A stretch of 51,307 bases of DNA, from NCBI GenBank assembly GCA_002405475.1, contig DHLX01000009.1, forward strand, positions 1 to 51,307. The letters run 5' to 3'. Source of the DNA: Burkholderiales bacterium UBA4657. Lineage in GTDB: Bacteria; Pseudomonadota; Gammaproteobacteria; Burkholderiales; Burkholderiaceae_E. Below, one piece after another: positions 1 to 9,117 of this stretch. The translations under genes and the position numbers were made by a program. Positions within the stretch are counted from its first letter, which is position 1. Each line of letters opens with the position of its first letter. The notes under the pieces were generated by a model that worked only from the letters and a program-made list of their open reading frames with translations, was not told the DNA's origin and made no database searches.

Positions 1-405
1 ACGTCACTTGGGGGCAAGTCCAGTCTGCTCATCATCGTGCTGTTTGGTGGCGCCACCATCTGGCTGCATAACGAAGCGTTCATCAAGTGGAAGCCTACCG
101 TACTTTACTGGCTGTTTGCTGCCGCCCTGCTGGGCGGGGTGTGGCTTTTCAAGAAAAATCTGATGCGCCTGCTGCTGGGCAGTCAGCTACAACTGCCAGA
201 TAGGGTATGGCAACAGCTGAACACATTGTGGGCAGGTTTTTTTACGCTGATGGGTGTTCTGAATTTATATATTGCTTACAGCTACTCAACCAATGCCTGG
301 GTCAATTTCAAGTTATTCGGCTTTACCGGGCTGACACTCGTTTTTGTATTGTTTCAGGCCTGGTTTTTATCGCGCCATCTTGTCCAGGACACTCAAAATG
401 ACTAG
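1..405 (+). CDS. yciB: Septation/intracellular septation protein A, YciB family (5' end cut by window)
   Basis: The frame is open from base 1, so the start codon lies outside the window; the GTG at 37 is internal. The visible 134 residues contain the YciB hallmark stretch HNEAFIKWKPTVLYWLF and four or so hydrophobic segments. YciB is an inner-membrane protein of about 180 residues that influences cell-envelope and septum integrity in enterobacteria; its biochemical role is unsettled. Its stop overlaps the bolA start (398) by eight bases, so the two are translationally coupled. About the first quarter of the protein is missing here. Confidence 0.9.
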   Translation, partial: TSLGGKSSLLIIVLFGGATIWLHNEAFIKWKPTVLYWLFAAALLGGVWLFKKNLMRLLLGSQLQLPDRVWQQLNTLWAGFFTLMGVLNLYIAYSYSTNAWVNFKLFGFTGLTLVFVLFQAWFLSRHLVQDTQND

Positions 406-673
406 CCGCCTAGAGCAAATTGAACAGCATCTGCGCTCACAACTACGCGTACAGCGCCTGACCCTCCAGGATGAGTCGGCTTTGCATGCCGGGCATGAAG
501 GTGCCAAGTCGGGCGGCGGTCATTTTCGACTGCAAATTGTGTCGGAAGATTTCACCGGCCTGAGCCGGGTAGAACGACACCGGCTGGTGTATGATGCACT
601 CCATGAGCTCATGGTTAGGGACATTCATGCTCTAGCCATTGATGCGCGTAGTCCGGCAGAAACGGATATTTGA
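398..673 (+). CDS. bolA: BolA family protein
   Basis: This is a 91-residue protein with the BolA fold signature: the GGGHFRLQIVSEDF strand region, then RVERHRLVYDAL and a short C-terminal tail. BolA-family proteins pair with monothiol glutaredoxins and bind a shared [2Fe-2S] cluster through a conserved His; some members act as morphology or stress regulators. The ATG at 398 is chosen because it overlaps the yciB stop and gives the normal BolA length; an upstream in-frame extension to 344 would only add yciB shadow sequence. The gene sits between yciB and a PpiC-type isomerase in one direction, probably as an operon. Confidence 0.9.
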   Translation: MTSRLEQIEQHLRSQLRVQRLTLQDESALHAGHEGAKSGGGHFRLQIVSEDFTGLSRVERHRLVYDALHELMVRDIHALAIDARSPAETDI

Positions 674-698
674 TTAAATTTTTGATTGAGGCTTTTTC

Positions 699-1472
699 AT
701 GATTCGTCAGACCCTATTAGCCAGCCTATTGACCCTCGCTGCCAGTGTGGCAATGGCGCAGAATGCCGCCATCGTCAACGGCAAGGCCATCCCGTCATCC
801 AAGGTCGATCTCATTATCAATGAGCTGAAAAAACAAGGCCAGCAAGACTCGCCACAAATGCGTGAGCAAATCCGTGATTCACTGATCATGACGGAAATTT
901 TTCGCCAGGAAGCGCAAAAACGTAAGCTGCTGGATCGAACCGATGTCAAACTGGCACTGGAGCAGGCGCAAAGCCGTATTGTGATCAACGCTCTGGCGCA
1001 GGATTTCCTGAAAAACAGCCCAATTACCGATACCGAAGTCAAGGCTGAATATGACAAGATCAAAGCCGAAGTGACCAAGACCACGGAATACAAGGCGCGT
1101 CACATCTTGGTCGAAAAAGAAGATGAAGCCAAACAAATCATTACCAAGCTCAAGGGCGGTGCCAAGTTCGAAGAATTGGCGAAACAGTCGAAAGATCCCG
1201 GCTCGGCGGCGAATGGTGGCGATCTGGACTGGGCTCCGGCTGACAACTACGTGCCCGAGTTTTCCAGTGCCCTGCAGAAGCTGAAAAAAGGCGAACTGAC
1301 CGACACCCCGGTCAAAACCCAATTCGGCTTTCACATCATTCGTTTAGACGACTCACGCCAAGGTCAGATTCCTCCGTTTGAACAGGTTCAAGCGCAAATC
1401 CGCGAGCAGGTTCAGCAACGTAAACTGGCCAATTTCCAAGACCAGTTGCGCAAAGCTGCCAAGGTCAAATAA
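699..1472 (+). CDS. Periplasmic parvulin-type peptidyl-prolyl cis-trans isomerase (PpiC/SurA-like)
   Basis: The 257-residue protein begins with a clear signal peptide (positive start MIRQ, hydrophobic core, cleavage expected after AMA around residue 20). A SurA-like helical N-terminal chaperone region follows, then one parvulin domain (about residues 130-225) starting at KARHILVEKEDEA and containing the typical GGDLDW and QFGFHIIRLDD motifs. It catalyses proline isomerisation and probably assists folding of exported proteins in the periplasm. A TTGAGG ribosome-binding site lies just upstream. With only one parvulin domain it is closer to the PpiC/PrsA-like betaproteobacterial type than to two-domain SurA. 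Confidence 0.9.
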   Translation: MIRQTLLASLLTLAASVAMAQNAAIVNGKAIPSSKVDLIINELKKQGQQDSPQMREQIRDSLIMTEIFRQEAQKRKLLDRTDVKLALEQAQSRIVINALAQDFLKNSPITDTEVKAEYDKIKAEVTKTTEYKARHILVEKEDEAKQIITKLKGGAKFEELAKQSKDPGSAANGGDLDWAPADNYVPEFSSALQKLKKGELTDTPVKTQFGFHIIRLDDSRQGQIPPFEQVQAQIREQVQQRKLANFQDQLRKAAKVK

Positions 1473-1487
1473 GTCCACCTGACACGC

Positions 1488-3224
1488 TTGGAAAGCCCCG
1501 CACACGCTATCGCTCAGGTAGTACTGTGGGGCTTTGACAGGCACTACCGGCTGTTTCGCGAGACCGCGCAAATTGCCAAACACCGCTTCGAACTGGCTGA
1601 CTGGCGTGCTGTTCATAATGCCGCGCGTGACCGTATTCTGTTTTACGACCTGCGGGTTGAAGAAACGGTTGAACGTCTGAGAAAAGAATTCAAGGCCGAG
1701 TCGTTGAACGACAATATCTGGCTGCAAGTCAAATTTCATTTTGTCGCCCTGCTGATTGAGCACAAGCAGCCCGAGTGTGCCGAAAGTTTTTATAACTCGG
1801 TCACTTGCCGAATTTTGCATCGCGACTATTTCAATAACGACTATATCTTTGTCCGTCCCACCATCTCGACCGATTATCTGGATTCCGATCCACCAGCCTA
1901 CCGCAGCTACTACCCTCAGTCTGTTCCTGGTCTGCGCGAAACTTTCAGGCAAATGATATTGGACAGCCATTTCAGCCTGCCTTTTCCCGATCTGGAACAT
2001 GAGCTCGATTGTATTGTCGAGGCCTTATCTGGAAAGTTGCCGCGCGACATGGCCTTGCATCCCAATCGTCAAGTGCAGGTACTGCGTTCTCCCTTTTTTC
2101 GCAATAAAGGTTGTTACCTCATCGGAAAAATCATCAATGGCTTTCAGGAAACGCCCTTTGCTCTCGCCATACTGCATGAACGGCGTCAGGCCTTAAGTAT
2201 TGATGCCATCTTGCTCGAACGCGAGTATATCCAGACCCTGTTTTCCTTTGCCCGCGCCTATTTTTTCGTCGATATGGAAGTGCCGTCGCAATATGTGGCT
2301 TTTTTACGTACCATCATGCCGCGCAAGCCCAAAGCCGAACTCTATGCCATGCTGGGTTTGGCCAAGCTGAGCAAGACCCTGTTTTATCGCGACTTCCTGC
2401 ATCACCTGAAACACTCCAGCGACCAGTTCGTGCTGGCGCCGGGCATTAAGGGGCTAGTCATGCTGGTGTTTACCCTGCCCTCTTTTCCCTATGTCTTCAA
2501 GGTCATCAAGGATGTCATGGGCGGTAATAAAGAAATCAATCGCGAAGGAGTGAAACAAAAATATCTACTGGTTAAACAGCACGACCGCGCCGGGCGCATG
2601 GCCGACACGCTGGAATACAGTAATGTTGCCTTCCCGCGTGAACGTTTTTCTGACGAGCTGGTGCGGGAGTTGCAGCAACTTGCGCCCTCAATGATTGAGA
2701 TTAGCGCCGACAGCGTGGTACTGCACCATTTGTACATTGAGCGTTATATTACGCCGCTGAACCTGTATATGCAGCAATGCAGTGATGAAGCACTGGAACC
2801 TTGTTTGATTGACTACGGCAACGCCATTAAGGAACTCGCGGCGGCGAATATATTCCCCGGCGATATGCTGTATAAAAATTTCGGGGTGTCGCGCCAGGGT
2901 CGCGTTGTTTTTTATGATTACGATGAAATCGAATACATGACCACGTGCCAGTTTCGTCATGTGCCGACCTCACCACATGACGAAGATGAGCTGTCGAGCG
3001 AACCGTGGTATCCGGTAGGCAAATATGATGTGTTTCCCGAAGAGTTCTCACGTTTTCTACTGGCAGACCCCAGGGTGCGCCGCATTATGATGCAACATCA
3101 TCCCGACCTGTTTACCGCGCATTTTTGGGATGCTTTGAAAACCAGAATCGCTTCTGGGCAGGTGGAAAGTGTGTTTCCTTATCCGCAGGAAATACGCTTT
3201 GGCACTGCACATCAAGCCCTCTAG
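1488..3224 (+). CDS. aceK: Isocitrate dehydrogenase kinase/phosphatase
   Basis: This 578-residue protein matches AceK end to end. AceK reversibly phosphorylates isocitrate dehydrogenase to direct carbon between the TCA cycle and the glyoxylate bypass. Visible features are the N-terminal regulatory region (GFDRHYRLFRETAQ), the ATP-binding loop APGIKGLVMLVFTLPSF and the kinase/phosphatase active site DMLYKNFGVSRQGRVVFYDYDE. The start must be non-ATG: the frame closes with the upstream isomerase stop (1470-1472), and TTG 1488 is the best codon before the conserved N-terminus, although CTG 1479 cannot be excluded. No strong Shine-Dalgarno is visible, which suggests coupling to the gene 15 bases upstream. 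No glyoxylate-bypass enzyme or isocitrate dehydrogenase gene is nearby. Confidence 0.95.
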   Translation: MESPAHAIAQVVLWGFDRHYRLFRETAQIAKHRFELADWRAVHNAARDRILFYDLRVEETVERLRKEFKAESLNDNIWLQVKFHFVALLIEHKQPECAESFYNSVTCRILHRDYFNNDYIFVRPTISTDYLDSDPPAYRSYYPQSVPGLRETFRQMILDSHFSLPFPDLEHELDCIVEALSGKLPRDMALHPNRQVQVLRSPFFRNKGCYLIGKIINGFQETPFALAILHERRQALSIDAILLEREYIQTLFSFARAYFFVDMEVPSQYVAFLRTIMPRKPKAELYAMLGLAKLSKTLFYRDFLHHLKHSSDQFVLAPGIKGLVMLVFTLPSFPYVFKVIKDVMGGNKEINREGVKQKYLLVKQHDRAGRMADTLEYSNVAFPRERFSDELVRELQQLAPSMIEISADSVVLHHLYIERYITPLNLYMQQCSDEALEPCLIDYGNAIKELAAANIFPGDMLYKNFGVSRQGRVVFYDYDEIEYMTTCQFRHVPTSPHDEDELSSEPWYPVGKYDVFPEEFSRFLLADPRVRRIMMQHHPDLFTAHFWDALKTRIASGQVESVFPYPQEIRFGTAHQAL

Positions 3225-3561
3225 ATTCAGCGGCGTGGTGCTGACATAGTCCGGCAGACAGGAAGTGTCACGAGCATATGAATTGTCCGGTTTCGTAGCA
3301 CGTAGAGTGTAAGTAAAATGGAAGCCACCTCACCGGGCACATTTACACCGCTACAGCCAGGGGCAGTGCAGGCGAGTCGTTATACGGCTGGTCTGGGCGC
3401 CAACTGGTCATGGTTAAGTTTTCGTATTTTTGCGACACGTTCGCAGTTTATGTCGCTACTGACGACAGGTCAATTCAATAGGATAGTCAGCGCTTTAGCG
3501 CTGACCGCAGTCATTCTGCCGGGCTAGGCCTTGAGTCTGAGTGCAAGCCAAGATCACCCCC
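3225..3561. other. Intergenic stretch between convergent aceK and purL
   Basis: No recognised gene. A 69-codon open frame on the plus strand (3318-3527) starts with ATG but has no convincing ribosome-binding site and no family resemblance I can see, so it is not called as a gene. The only clear structure is the perfect inverted repeat at 3486-3505. Confidence 0.5.
3486..3505. repeat. Perfect 9-bp inverted repeat with 2-nt centre
   Basis: GTCAGCGCT, two T residues, then AGCGCTGAC. It lies in the gap between the convergent aceK and purL genes, where a bidirectional terminator is expected, but neither strand has a T tract after the stem. It could be a factor-assisted 3'-end stem or a protein-binding palindrome. 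Confidence 0.5.
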
Positions 3562-6500
3562 CTACCCCACCCACACCCGCGCATTATTGAACATGCGCAG
3601 CCACGGGCTGGCTTCGCGCGCCTGCTCGCGCTTGAAGCGTTCGGCGCTATAACTTTGCTGTACGGTACGGAACACACGCTCGGCATGCGGCATAAGCACC
3701 GTAAAACGTCCATCAGCGGTAGTCACCGAGGTAATGCCTTGAGGGCTGCCGTTGGGGTTGTAGGGGTAAGTTTCGGTCGCCTGCCCGCTGTTATCGACAT
3801 AGCGCATGGCCAGAACCGCTTGTGCCATGTTTCCGTGCTGGCTGAAGTCGGCAAAACCTTCACCATGCGCCACGGCAATCGGCATGCGGCTACCCGCCAT
3901 GCCTTGAAAGAAAATCGACGGTGAGTCAATGACTTCGACCATGGCAAAGCGTGCTTCAAATTGCTCGCTCTTGTTACGTGTAAAGCGCGGCCAGGCTTCG
4001 GCACCGGGAATGAGCGGCGCCAGATTGCTCATCATTTGGCAACCATTGCAAATACCCAAAGCAAACGTGTCACTGCGCTGAAAAAATGTCGCAAACTGTT
4101 CGGCCAGTTGCGGGCGGTACAAAATGGTCTTGGCCCAACCTTCGCCAGCACCCAGTACGTCGCCATAACTGAAGCCGCCCACGGCAATAAAGCCACGGTA
4201 GTGCTCCAGCTTGGCGCGGCCTGCTATCAAGTCGCTCATATGCACATCGTCGGCATCAAAGCCCGAGGCGTGCATGACATAAGCTGTTTCCAACTGCGAA
4301 TTACAGCCCTGCTCACGCAATATGGCAACTTTTGGCCGTGCCCCCTTGGCAATATACGGAGCAGCAACCTTGTGGCTGGGGTCGTAGCTTAAGTGCTCAT
4401 GCAACCCGGGGTCAGCCGCTTCTATGCGGCGATATTCAGCATCGGCGCAGTCGGGGTTGTCGCGCAGTCGCGCAATGCGCCAACTGGTATCACTCCAGGC
4501 GGTTTGTAATTCAACGCGTGTGGCACTGAATACGACTTTGGTGTCGCGGTATATTTCGACGACCTCGCGCTCATTGAGTTGACCGATACGGTGACTGTCT
4601 TTGCCTAGGCCATGCTCGCGCAATACTTGCATGACGCGGCTTTCGTCACTGCGACGAATTTGTACCACGGCACCGAGTTCTTCGTTAAACAAGGCTTTCA
4701 GGGTCAGTTCATGTCGTTGTACCGAGACTTGCTCGGGGCGAATCTTGAAATCCCCCCAGTCTTGCGCATGCGGGTCCAGGGTCAAGACATCAACATTCAA
4801 AGTCACGCCCGTACGACCGGCAAACGCCATTTCGCACACGGTGCTGAACAGACCGCCATCAGAACGGTCGTGATACGCCAGCAATAAATTTTGTGCATTC
4901 AGTGCCTGAATTGCGGCATAGAATGCTTTGAGAGCTGCGGGGTCATCTACATCGGGCACTTCCGAACCAAACTGGTTCGTCACTTGTGCCAGCATCGAGC
5001 CGCCCATGCGCTGACGACCGGCGCCTAAATCAATCAGGACTAACACCGTATCTTGCACATCGGTGCGTAGCTGCGGCGTCAAGGCGCTGCGTACATCAGG
5101 CACCGGCGCGAAAGCCGAAATAATCAGCGACACCGGCGCTGTCACCTGTTTTTGCTCGCCATGTTCGACCCATTGGGTACGCATGGACAAGGAGTCTTTA
5201 CCGACCGGAATACTAATACCGAGTGCGGGACACAAATCCATGCCTACCGCTTTGACGGTATCAAACAGGGCGGCATCTTCCCCGGGCTGGCCGCAGGCCG
5301 CCATCCAGTTGGCCGAGAGTTTAATGTCTTCAATGTGTCGGACCGGAGCCGCTGCCAGATTGGTAATGGCCTCGCCGATAGCCATGCGCCCTGATGCCGG
5401 AGCATTAACCACCGCCAGTGGCGTGCGCTCGCCCATGGACATGGCTTCACCTGCATAACCTTCATAATCCATTAGCGTGACAGCGCAGTCTGCCACCGGC
5501 ACCTGCCACGGGCCGACCATTTGGTCACGTGAGCTCAAGCCACCCACGGTGCGGTCACCAATGGTAATGAGGAAAGATTTATCACCTACCGTCGGTGAAC
5601 GTAACACCTCGAGCGCGACCTGGTGCAGGTCAAGGCTTGTCAGCTCAAGCGCAGTCTCAGGCGCTGGCAGGCGCTTGACATCGCGCTGCATCTTGGGCGG
5701 TTTGCCGAGCAGGACATTCATGTCCATATCAACAGGTGCAGTGTTATTGTCGCCGTCCAGCAGTTTCAGTTGTTGCTGTTCAGTAGCGGTACCGACCACG
5801 GCAAACGGACAGCGTTCACGTTCACAAAAAGTCTGAAACAGGGGCAATGACTCAGGGGCAATGGCCAGCACGTAACGCTCTTGCGATTCATTACTCCAGA
5901 TTTCTTTCGGACTGAGGCCGCTTTCTTCCAGCGGTATCTGGCGCAACTGAAATACGGCGCCGACTTCCGCATCGTGCGCCAGTTCGGGAAAGGCATTCGA
6001 CAAACCGCCTGCGCCGACGTCGTGTATCGACAAAATGGGGTTGGCCTCACCCAAGCCCCAGCAACGGTCAATGACTTCCTGGGCACGACGTTCTATTTCA
6101 GGGTTGCCGCGTTGTACCGAGTCGAAATCCAGGTCGGCCGTATTCGTGCCTGTCGCCATGGAACTGGCTGCACCACCCCCCATGCCAATACGCATGCCCG
6201 GTCCACCGAGCTGAATAAACAAGTCGCCCGCTTTTAATTTGCGCTTGTGTGTCAGACGGGCGTCGATATTGCCTATGCCGCCGGCGATCATGATGGGTTT
6301 GTGATAGCCGCGCTGTAAGCCACCAATGTTTTGTTCAAAGCTACGGAAATAACCGAGCAAATTGGGACGGCCAAACTCGTTGTTGAAGGCGGCACCGCCT
6401 ATCGGCCCGTCGATCATGATTTGCAAGGGCGTGGCAATACGGTCAGGTATGCCGTAAGGGGTCGCCCATAAGGCGGACACGCTGAAACCGGTGAGGCCGG

Positions 6501-7506
6501 CTTTGGGTTTGGCGCCGCGCCCGGTGGCACCTTCATCGCGTATTTCACCGCCAGCGCCCGTCGAAGCGCCCGGAAATGGCGAGATGGCCGTGGGGTGGTT
6601 ATGCGTTTCCACTTTCATCAGGGTATGAAATACGCCCTCATGCAAGGCATAACGTGCGCTTGAACCGGTTTGTGGCTGGGCGTAAAACTTTTTTGCCGCA
6701 AAACCTTCCATGATGGCGGCATTGTCGGCATAGGCCACCACCGTGCCTTTGGGCTGCAGCCGGTGGGTATTACGTATCATGCCGAACAGGCTCAGGTCTT
6801 GTGCCTGACCGTCAATCGTCCATTGCGCATTAAAAATTTTGTGGCGGCAATGTTCACTATTGGCCTGCGCGAACATGAACAGCTCAACATCGCTGGGGTT
6901 GCGCTGTACTTGGCTAAAGGCCTGAAACAGATAGTCAATTTCATCGTCTGACAAGGCCAGCCCCCAGGCCTGGTTGGCCTGCTGTAAAGCAGCTTTACCC
7001 CCTTGCAGTACGTCAACATGCGCCATGGCTTGCGCGGGTAGCTCACGAAACAATGACTGAAAATCGAAGTCGGTATCGACCACGTTTTCGGTCATGCGGT
7101 CGTGTATGAGTGGCTTGAGCGCTTCAAGGTTCAGGTTTTTCTTGCCACCCAGCAAACCCGACTTGGCCGTAAAAAAATAAGTGATGCCCCGTTCAATGCG
7201 TTGCACCTTCTGTAGCCCGCAGTTGCGCGCAATGTCGGTCGCTTTCGAGGCCCAGGGCGATAGAGTGCCCAGACGCGGAATGACGGTCAGACTTTGAGCC
7301 TGGGTTGGAGCCTGGAATGGCACCCCATAGGTCAGCAAACGCTCAAGGCGTGTGTTTTCTTCTGGGGTTAAATCATTGCTAACATCGACAATATGCAGGT
7401 AACGTGCGCTGACTTGCTCAATGGCGGGCTCAAGTTCGCGGAGTCGTTCGAGCAGGCGGTGTTGACGAAAAGGGGACAGTGCTACGGAGCCGGGAAGGAG
7501 TTTCAT
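3562..7506 (-). CDS. purL: Phosphoribosylformylglycinamidine synthase, large single-chain type
   Basis: PurL converts FGAR, glutamine and ATP to FGAM in the fourth step of purine synthesis, in the cytoplasm. The 1,314-residue chain is the full proteobacterial fusion: an N-terminal PurS-like domain, two tandem ATP-binding synthase halves (ANSEHCRHKIFNA, ETHNHPTAISPFPGASTG, IHDVGAGGLSNAFPEL, DRSDGGLFSTV) and a C-terminal class I glutaminase with its nucleophile in GICNGCQMMSN and the His/Glu part in VAHGEGF. The ATG at 7506 is preferred over the GTG at 7512 because it gives the usual N-terminus and follows an AAGG-like stretch poorly. The gene is divergent from nnr, with 36 nt between the starts, so promoter elements must overlap coding sequence. 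No purine riboswitch fits in that gap. Confidence 0.97.
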   Translation of the reverse strand: MKLLPGSVALSPFRQHRLLERLRELEPAIEQVSARYLHIVDVSNDLTPEENTRLERLLTYGVPFQAPTQAQSLTVIPRLGTLSPWASKATDIARNCGLQKVQRIERGITYFFTAKSGLLGGKKNLNLEALKPLIHDRMTENVVDTDFDFQSLFRELPAQAMAHVDVLQGGKAALQQANQAWGLALSDDEIDYLFQAFSQVQRNPSDVELFMFAQANSEHCRHKIFNAQWTIDGQAQDLSLFGMIRNTHRLQPKGTVVAYADNAAIMEGFAAKKFYAQPQTGSSARYALHEGVFHTLMKVETHNHPTAISPFPGASTGAGGEIRDEGATGRGAKPKAGLTGFSVSALWATPYGIPDRIATPLQIMIDGPIGGAAFNNEFGRPNLLGYFRSFEQNIGGLQRGYHKPIMIAGGIGNIDARLTHKRKLKAGDLFIQLGGPGMRIGMGGGAASSMATGTNTADLDFDSVQRGNPEIERRAQEVIDRCWGLGEANPILSIHDVGAGGLSNAFPELAHDAEVGAVFQLRQIPLEESGLSPKEIWSNESQERYVLAIAPESLPLFQTFCERERCPFAVVGTATEQQQLKLLDGDNNTAPVDMDMNVLLGKPPKMQRDVKRLPAPETALELTSLDLHQVALEVLRSPTVGDKSFLITIGDRTVGGLSSRDQMVGPWQVPVADCAVTLMDYEGYAGEAMSMGERTPLAVVNAPASGRMAIGEAITNLAAAPVRHIEDIKLSANWMAACGQPGEDAALFDTVKAVGMDLCPALGISIPVGKDSLSMRTQWVEHGEQKQVTAPVSLIISAFAPVPDVRSALTPQLRTDVQDTVLVLIDLGAGRQRMGGSMLAQVTNQFGSEVPDVDDPAALKAFYAAIQALNAQNLLLAYHDRSDGGLFSTVCEMAFAGRTGVTLNVDVLTLDPHAQDWGDFKIRPEQVSVQRHELTLKALFNEELGAVVQIRRSDESRVMQVLREHGLGKDSHRIGQLNEREVVEIYRDTKVVFSATRVELQTAWSDTSWRIARLRDNPDCADAEYRRIEAADPGLHEHLSYDPSHKVAAPYIAKGARPKVAILREQGCNSQLETAYVMHASGFDADDVHMSDLIAGRAKLEHYRGFIAVGGFSYGDVLGAGEGWAKTILYRPQLAEQFATFFQRSDTFALGICNGCQMMSNLAPLIPGAEAWPRFTRNKSEQFEARFAMVEVIDSPSIFFQGMAGSRMPIAVAHGEGFADFSQHGNMAQAVLAMRYVDNSGQATETYPYNPNGSPQGITSVTTADGRFTVLMPHAERVFRTVQQSYSAERFKREQAREASPWLRMFNNARVWVG

Positions 7507-7542
7507 GACCACATTTTACCTTGTCATGAGGCTTGAGCTAAC

Positions 7543-9117
7543 ATGCTTGCCATGCGCCTACTCACCACCACCGACTTGCGCCTGGTAGAGCAACGGGCTG
7601 CGCAAGCTTTGCCCGCGCGCGGTCTGATGCTGAAGGCAGCACGCGCCGCAGCCGACCTGGCTTTGGCTCAATTTCGCGGGCCGTATCTGGTTCTGGCCGG
7701 CCCCGGGAATAATGGAGGTGATGCGCTGGAAACCGCACTGCTGCTGCAACAAGCCTGGCAGCAGGTCTGTGTCGTGTTGCTGGCCGAACCGTCACAATTA
7801 ACGGTTGATGCGCGTCAGGCCTATGAGCGTTGTCGTGCAGCTCAATTGAATTTTCTCCCCACCCTGCCCGATACTTGGTCTGGTTTTCAGTGTGTCATTG
7901 ACGGGCTGTTTGGCATTGGCTTGAAACGAGCATTAGAACAAGCTCTGGCGCACTGGCTGACTTCCTTGAACCATAGCGGTGTTCCGATATTGGCACTGGA
8001 TATTCCCAGCGGTTTGAATGCCGATACTGGTCGGGTCGTGGGTGGTGCCTCGGGAGTAGCGGTCAAGGCCACTCAAACCCTGACGTTTATAGCCGGCAAA
8101 CCCGGCCTGTGGACGGCTCAGGGGCCAGAGTATTGTGGACAGATTCAGGTCGCTGATTTGGGGGTGAGTGAAACTCACTTTAAGCCCTGCCCCAATGCGG
8201 GAGCCTTGAATAGCCCGGAACAATTTCGCCCAGCTTTGCGGCCGCGCCAGCATGACTCACATAAAGGCAGTTTTGGCAATGTGCATATTGTGGGTGGACA
8301 AAGTGGCATGGCCGGTGCTGCCTTGCTGGCAGGGCGCGCGGCCTTGTTCAGCGGTGCCGGGCGCGTCTATGTCCATTCGCTGGCCGGCATGGAGCTCGAC
8401 CCCCTGCACCCGGAATTGATGCTGCGTCAGGCCCAGCACCGGCCTGACCCGAGCGACTTAAGCGCCGGCGTCAATGTCTGTGGCCCAGGTTTGGGCAGTT
8501 CAGAACCGGCGCAGGCCTGGCTGGAAACCTGCCTGCATAGCCCCAATGCGCTGGTGCTGGACGCTGATGCGCTGAACCTGTTGGCGCAAGACCTGGCCTG
8601 GAAAAAGCTGCTGCAGGCACGTCAGGCACCCACCGTGCTGACCCCACACCCGCTGGAAGCTGCTCGTTTATTGCAAGAACAGGCCGTCGAGGTCAATGCC
8701 GACCGCCTCAGAGCCGCGCGTGAGCTGGCCGAGGCTTACCATGCCACCGTGGTGCTGAAAGGCGCTGGTACTATCATCATGCGCCCCGCCGGGCTGCCTA
8801 TGACAGAGGGTCCTGTATGGCGCATCAACCCCACCGGCAACCCGGGTCTGGCCAGTGCTGGTACCGGCGACGTGCTGGCGGGGGTCACGGGCGCCTTGAT
8901 TGCCGGTGCCTTGCAGCATGACAGAAACAAGCCCTTGACAGCTCTAGCTCTGGCTTTTGACTGCGCCTGCGCCGCAGTATGGCTGCATGGCAAGGCGGCA
9001 GAAGAACTGACAGCCGACCCGAGACAAGCGGGCACCATCGGCCTGACGGCGACTGAACTGCTACCCGCGCTAAGACGCTGCCTTAATGAGCTAACAAACG
9101 ACCTTGCGCGATCTTGA
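7543..9117 (+). CDS. nnr: Bifunctional NAD(P)H-hydrate repair enzyme (epimerase + ADP-dependent dehydratase)
   Basis: The 524-residue protein fuses the two repair activities for damaged, hydrated NAD(P)H. The N-terminal YjeF_N epimerase domain (about 1-215) carries LAGPGNNGGDALE. The C-terminal ribokinase-like dehydratase domain (about 235-515) carries GSFGNVHIVGG, LTPHPLEAARLL and the ATP/ADP site NPTGNPGLASAGTGDVLAG. The start could be ATG 7543 or ATG 7552; the longer form is given. Its last 35 bases overlap the 3' end of the convergent ybbA-like gene, and its 5' end is 36 nt from divergent purL. Confidence 0.95.
   Translation: MLAMRLLTTTDLRLVEQRAAQALPARGLMLKAARAAADLALAQFRGPYLVLAGPGNNGGDALETALLLQQAWQQVCVVLLAEPSQLTVDARQAYERCRAAQLNFLPTLPDTWSGFQCVIDGLFGIGLKRALEQALAHWLTSLNHSGVPILALDIPSGLNADTGRVVGGASGVAVKATQTLTFIAGKPGLWTAQGPEYCGQIQVADLGVSETHFKPCPNAGALNSPEQFRPALRPRQHDSHKGSFGNVHIVGGQSGMAGAALLAGRAALFSGAGRVYVHSLAGMELDPLHPELMLRQAQHRPDPSDLSAGVNVCGPGLGSSEPAQAWLETCLHSPNALVLDADALNLLAQDLAWKKLLQARQAPTVLTPHPLEAARLLQEQAVEVNADRLRAARELAEAYHATVVLKGAGTIIMRPAGLPMTEGPVWRINPTGNPGLASAGTGDVLAGVTGALIAGALQHDRNKPLTALALAFDCACAAVWLHGKAAEELTADPRQAGTIGLTATELLPALRRCLNELTNDLARS

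Noticed and set aside
3318..3527. 69-codon open frame between aceK and purL
   Set aside because: No ribosome-binding site, no recognisable family and a composition like non-coding sequence; not called as a gene.
7507..7542. Purine riboswitch or PurR operator between purL and nnr
   Set aside because: Only 36 nt separate the start codons and no palindrome or riboswitch core is visible.
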